Positions 7,944-10,646 of a stretch of DNA of 10,646 nt are shown here, one piece after another. This stretch comes from UBA1876 sp964515395 (GTDB lineage: Bacteria; Synergistota; Synergistia; Synergistales; Thermovirgaceae), in contig CAZERC010000043.1 in NCBI GenBank assembly GCA_964515395.1, positions 1 through 10,646 of the forward strand. The letters are read 5' to 3'. Within the stretch, counting starts at the first letter, position 1. Every line of letters starts with the position of its first letter. The notes beneath the pieces were generated by a model. It was given only the letters and a program-made list of their open reading frames with translations. It was not told the DNA's origin and did not search any database. A program made the position numbers and the translations under genes.

Positions 7944-10310
7944 CTAATCGCTGATGCCGTATTGCTTCAGCAACTCCTGGAACCGTTCTTCCACTTCTTC
8001 TGGTGTCCGTTCCCTGGGCCCTGGAGACTGATTGCCGAGCGGCACGGGGACTTCCACCTTTTTCGGGGGTTCCACCGGCTCGAGCCTGGGTTGGGGTTCC
8101 GTTTCAGGCTGGACGTAAGGCGGGATTACCTGTTCCTCTGCGAGCGTGAACTCCTCGGGCAGCGTCAAACTGTAGACCTCGACGGCGACAGAGGATACGC
8201 CCAGGACTTCCTGGTCTTTCGGGGACAAGAGCAGCATTGGGGCATCCGTGTCTGATACGGCCATTTCCCAGCTTCCTCCGTGAAGCGGGCACGTTGCCCT
8301 GGGAGCCATGCCGTCGGGCAGGGAGATCCTTGCCTTGGGGCAGTTTGACGAGGAACGGAATCCTGATTTCGAGCAAACGGAAACGCTTTCCAGAACCGGA
8401 CCTGCAGGAGCAAAATGTTCCCGTACGGGCAGCCTGGTGATGGCCTTTTCGACAAAGGCCTTCCACACCGGTGCGGCCACGGTCCCTCCCGTGCCGGGCC
8501 TCCCGAGGCTGTCGTGATCATCGTAACCGGCATACACGACGGTGACCAGACCAGGTATTCCCCCGGCAAACCAGGCGTCGCTGTATTCGTTGGTCGTTCC
8601 CGTTTTCCCGAAGGTCTCGTAACCCGGAATGGCGGCCCGGCGGCCCGTTCCGGCGCTGACGACATTTTCGAGGACGGACCGTATCGACAGTACGTATTCC
8701 GGGGCGATTGTGGGGACCGGTTCGGGGCCGTGCTGTTCCAGGATTTCCCCGGCTGCAGTGGTTACCCGCTTGATGCCGTAGGGGCGTATGCGGTACCCGC
8801 CGTTGGCGAAGACGCTGTAGGCGGCCGCCATCTCAAGGGGGGTCACGCTTGCCGATCCAAGTGAGAGCGACAGGTCGGCCGGCAGATGAGGGGACGTGAA
8901 ACCCGCGTCCCTGGCGAGGTTGAGAACCTTGTCGATTCCCGTCATGTGTCCGACCCTTACGGCCACCGTATTATAGGAATGGGTAAGGGCTTCCAGTATC
9001 GTAACCTCGCCCCGGTATTTCCCGGCGTAGTTCTCCGGTTCCCAAAGGTTCCTTCTGCCGCTTTCGTCGATCCCGTTGTCGTAGGAGATGGGTGCGTCCA
9101 GGACATGGTCCACCGGCCTGATGCCTTCCCGGAGGGCGGCGGTGTAGACGAAGGGTTTGAAGGCCGAACCGGGCTGCCTGAAGGCCTGGGTCGCCCTGTT
9201 GAATTTGCTTTCCTCGAAATTCTTGCCTCCGACGAGGGCGAGGATTTCTCCCGTTGACGGTTCCAGGGCGACGATGGCGCCTTCGCTTTTGAGCCCCTGG
9301 ATTGCCTCTTCGGCATCCTTCTGGACATCGAGGTCGATGGTCGTGTAGACTCTCAGCCCCCCGCGGTAGACCATGTCGCTGCCGTATTTGGGAAGGAGGT
9401 GTTCGAAGAGAATATGTGAGACAAAATAGGGTGCCTGGTCAAACATCAGGGCCGGTTTTTTGAGGTTCTGGAAATCCAGCTCGATCCTGCGGGCCGCCTC
9501 GGCCTCTTTTTTCGAGATGATGCCGTCTTCACGCATGCGGTTCAAAACGTACCGCTGGCGCTGCGCCGCGCGCTCGGGATGACGTTTCGGGGTGTAGTAT
9601 TCGGGAGCCTTCACGATCCCCGCCAGGAGGGATGCTTCAGACAGGTCCAGAGCGGCAGGTTCCTTGTTGAAATAGAGTTGTGAGGCCGTATGGATGCCCC
9701 AGGCGCCGTGACCGAAATAGATCATGTTCAGGTACATTTCCAGAATGCGGTCTTTGGTGAAGACCCGTTCAAGTCTCAGGGCCAGGATGGCTTCCCGGAT
9801 TTTCCTGTCGAGGGTCTGTTCCTGGGTCAGAAACAGGTTCCGTGCGAGCTGCTGGGTAATGGTACTGGCGCCCTGCCTGACCGATTTATGGGTGATGTCG
9901 ATCCACAAGGCTCTCAGGATGGCAGAGAAGTCAAGACCGCCATGTTCGTAGAAGGAACTGTCCTCCGCTGCAATAATGGCCTGCTTCATGAAGGGGGAAA
10001 TCTGGTCGAAAGCGACCCAGGTCCTGTTTTCGTGAAAAAGCCGGGTGATAATCTTTTGGTTCCTGTCGTAAACGATGGTGGAAAGGTCCGCTTCGTAGTG
10101 GGCGATTTCTTCCACAGATGGAAGGGCCGAAGCCGCGTTCCTGACGTACAGGGCGGTTATCACCGAAAGTACGGCCGTTCCCAGAAGCAGAATGACAAAC
10201 AGGGTCTTGAGCACGGTCCAGAGGACCCTGCGTTTGCGCGTGGTGCCTTTCGTGTTTTTTGTGCTTGCGAATTTGGTGTCCTTTTTTTTTCTGTTGCCGG
10301 ATTTTTCCAT
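7944..10310 (-). CDS. Class A penicillin-binding protein (PBP1A family; glycosyltransferase/transpeptidase)
   Basis: This bifunctional enzyme polymerises lipid II glycan strands and cross-links peptides outside the membrane. The 788 residues begin with a very basic cytoplasmic segment (1-28) and one transmembrane helix (about 29-55). The GT51 domain has EDSSFYEHGG with catalytic E116, GASTITQQLARN (147-158), and RKIRE with E173; the 57-residue E-E spacing is that of E. coli PBP1b. The transpeptidase domain has the SxxK motif GSAFK (S382, K385), SYN (S445-N447) and KTGTT (K569-G571). After it come a segment with three cysteines (C646, C657, C674), seen in some other PBP1A proteins, and a Pro/Glu-rich tail (about 717-788) that I cannot assign. 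GGAGGT (10321-10316) lies 5 bases before the ATG. The gene stands alone, convergent with ppdK and divergent from the rRNA operon. It is closest to mrcA/ponA-type proteins; a narrower name is not justified. Confidence 0.96.
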   Translation of the reverse strand: MEKSGNRKKKDTKFASTKNTKGTTRKRRVLWTVLKTLFVILLLGTAVLSVITALYVRNAASALPSVEEIAHYEADLSTIVYDRNQKIITRLFHENRTWVAFDQISPFMKQAIIAAEDSSFYEHGGLDFSAILRALWIDITHKSVRQGASTITQQLARNLFLTQEQTLDRKIREAILALRLERVFTKDRILEMYLNMIYFGHGAWGIHTASQLYFNKEPAALDLSEASLLAGIVKAPEYYTPKRHPERAAQRQRYVLNRMREDGIISKKEAEAARRIELDFQNLKKPALMFDQAPYFVSHILFEHLLPKYGSDMVYRGGLRVYTTIDLDVQKDAEEAIQGLKSEGAIVALEPSTGEILALVGGKNFEESKFNRATQAFRQPGSAFKPFVYTAALREGIRPVDHVLDAPISYDNGIDESGRRNLWEPENYAGKYRGEVTILEALTHSYNTVAVRVGHMTGIDKVLNLARDAGFTSPHLPADLSLSLGSASVTPLEMAAAYSVFANGGYRIRPYGIKRVTTAAGEILEQHGPEPVPTIAPEYVLSIRSVLENVVSAGTGRRAAIPGYETFGKTGTTNEYSDAWFAGGIPGLVTVVYAGYDDHDSLGRPGTGGTVAAPVWKAFVEKAITRLPVREHFAPAGPVLESVSVCSKSGFRSSSNCPKARISLPDGMAPRATCPLHGGSWEMAVSDTDAPMLLLSPKDQEVLGVSSVAVEVYSLTLPEEFTLAEEQVIPPYVQPETEPQPRLEPVEPPKKVEVPVPLGNQSPGPRERTPEEVEERFQELLKQYGISD
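10282..10290 (-). repeat. A9 homopolymer tract in codons 7-10 of the PBP gene
   Basis: The coding (minus) strand has nine A residues in a row, encoding part of an Arg-Lys-Lys-Lys run right after the start. Tracts of this length are prone to polymerase slippage. A one-base change here would put nearly the whole protein out of frame. The tract as given is in frame. Confidence 0.9.
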
Positions 10311-10382
10311 TCAAAACCTCCGGAGTCCACCCGGACAGAAACATCAGAAGGCCAATGTTTCGATCGGATGAATTTGAAGCGT

Positions 10383-10396
10383 CCCCGGTGCCGGGG
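10383..10396 (-). other. GC-rich hairpin in the PBP gene leader
   Basis: CCCCG (10383-10387) and CGGGG (10392-10396) form a 5-bp all-GC stem around a 4-base loop; a further pair is possible with one bulged base. If the candidate promoter at 10411-10419 is right, the hairpin lies within the first 25 bases of the PBP mRNA. There is no T run, so it is not an intrinsic terminator. It could protect the 5' end or be a protein site; neither is shown. Confidence 0.4.
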
Positions 10397-10410
10397 GATC
10401 GCACGAAGAA

Positions 10411-10439
10411 AGAATACCAGAAATCGGCGGCTGCTAAAA
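10411..10439 (-). promoter_or_regulatory. Candidate promoter of the PBP gene (extended -10)
   Basis: Read on the minus strand, TGG directly followed by TATTCT (10419-10411) resembles an extended -10 element (TGnTATAAT). A weak -35 candidate, TTTTAG (10439-10434), stands 17 bases upstream. Transcription would start near 10404, giving a leader of about 95 bases. The -10 is plausible, the -35 poor, so the call is tentative. Confidence 0.4.
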
Positions 10440-10479
10440 CGTTTTTCAAAAAAAGGTCACAAACTGGCTCATTATGGGG

Positions 10480-10508
10480 TTGCACAACCGGCGGAAGCAT
10501 GGTATATT
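10480..10508 (+). promoter_or_regulatory. Probable rRNA operon promoter
   Basis: TTGCAC (10480-10485) and TATATT (10503-10508) are 17 bases apart, and a TGG directly before the -10 makes it an extended -10. Transcription would start near 10515, about 78 bases before 16S. AT-rich DNA at 10435-10457 (runs of A and T) lies upstream, slightly further than a classical UP element. A dyad, GGTTG-CA-CAACC (10478-10489), covers the -35 box. Position, spacing and -10 quality make this the best promoter in the window. Confidence 0.65.
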
Positions 10509-10538
10509 CATCGCCGTCGCTCCGTTGGGGCGGCCGGA

Positions 10539-10558
10539 AGAACCTTGATAAAAGAATA
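10539..10558 (+). promoter_or_regulatory. boxA-like antitermination element in the rRNA leader
   Basis: AGAACCTTGATAAAAGAATA resembles the rRNA leader boxA of Gram-positive bacteria (TGTTCTTTGAAAACT type), which recruits NusB/S10 and helps RNA polymerase resist termination in rRNA operons. It lies between the candidate promoter and 16S, where boxA is expected. The match is partial and made from memory of the consensus, so it is a candidate only. Confidence 0.35.
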
Positions 10559-10580
10559 CGGTGCGCAGAAAACGAGCGGA

Positions 10581-10590
10581 TCAACGTTGA
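10581..10590. repeat. 10-bp perfect palindrome just before 16S
   Basis: TCAACGTTGA equals its own reverse complement and ends two bases before the inferred 16S 5' end. In rRNA operons, sequence flanking 16S pairs with sequence beyond its 3' end to form the RNase III processing stem; this palindrome may be part of that arm, but the partner lies outside the window. Confidence 0.5.
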
Positions 10591-10592
10591 AT

Positions 10593-10646
10593 TTTATGGA
10601 GAGTTTGATCCTGGCTCAGGACGAACGCTGGCGGCGTGCTTAACAC
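10593..10646 (+). rRNA. 16S ribosomal RNA, 5' end (continues beyond window)
   Basis: AGAGTTTGATCCTGGCTCAG (10600-10619) is the universal 8F primer site at positions 8-27 of bacterial 16S rRNA, so the mature 5' end is near 10593. The following GACGAACGCTGGCGGCGTGC and TTAACAC continue the conserved 5' domain. The GGCGTGCTTAACAC form is common in Firmicutes, Synergistota and some deltaproteobacterial groups, so it does not by itself decide the phylum. Only about 54 bases are present. The rRNA operon runs away from the penicillin-binding protein gene. This is certain as to identity; the exact 5' base is inferred by alignment to E. coli numbering. Confidence 0.97.

Noticed and set aside
9690..10643. 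A 317-codon plus-strand frame running from the PBP gene into 16S
   Set aside because: It crosses the PBP gene in antisense, both promoter regions and the 16S start, so it cannot be a real gene.
1..10646. CRISPR arrays, tRNA genes, insertion sequences, prophage or defence genes
   Set aside because: No repeat-spacer pattern, tRNA cloverleaf signature, transposase motif or terminal inverted repeats were seen; every large frame is a housekeeping gene.

Overview
The window is ordinary bacterial chromosome: GC-rich, densely packed, and without mobile or accessory DNA that I can see. It holds one block of housekeeping genes on the plus strand, a convergent cell-wall gene on the minus strand, and the first bases of a ribosomal RNA operon at the right edge. 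The order era-recO-glyQ-glyS-ppsR-ppdK is close to the Bacillus/Clostridia order era-recO-glyQ-glyS-(ccpN)-yqfL. Together with GC-rich coding and the 16S 5' end, this suggests a Firmicutes-like or, in my judgement more likely, a Synergistota bacterium. Only about 54 bases of 16S are present, so the phylum is an inference.

Layout. Positions 1-567 hold the 3' part of era (ribosome-assembly GTPase, cut by the window edge), followed 10 bases later by recO (recombination mediator, 578-1300). After 44 bases comes glyQ (TTG start, 1345-2244), which overlaps glyS (2241-4304) by four bases; together they encode the two subunits of tetrameric glycyl-tRNA synthetase. Next are ppsR (4355-5155), a DUF299 bifunctional kinase/pyrophosphorylase, and ppdK (5183-7846), pyruvate,phosphate dikinase, which is the expected target of PpsR. 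All six genes face the same way with gaps of 50 bases or less and no internal terminator I can support, so they are probably one transcription unit. It ends at a 19-bp perfect stem-loop (7858-7899).

On the other strand a class A penicillin-binding protein (PBP1A family, 10310-7944) converges on the same terminator. Its upstream region (10311-10592) is a divergent control region shared with the rRNA operon. It contains a candidate extended -10 promoter for the PBP, a stronger candidate rRNA promoter, a short dyad over the rRNA -35 box, a boxA-like leader element and a 10-bp palindrome just before 16S.

Functionally the plus-strand block joins ribosome maturation, DNA repair and tRNA charging with a metabolic switch: PpsR is expected to phosphorylate and inactivate, or reactivate, PPDK beside its catalytic histidine and so set flux between pyruvate and PEP. 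I found no convincing previously undescribed system. The points most worth a second look are the regulator-target pair, the divergent PBP/rRNA control region, and an A9 tract at the start of the PBP gene.
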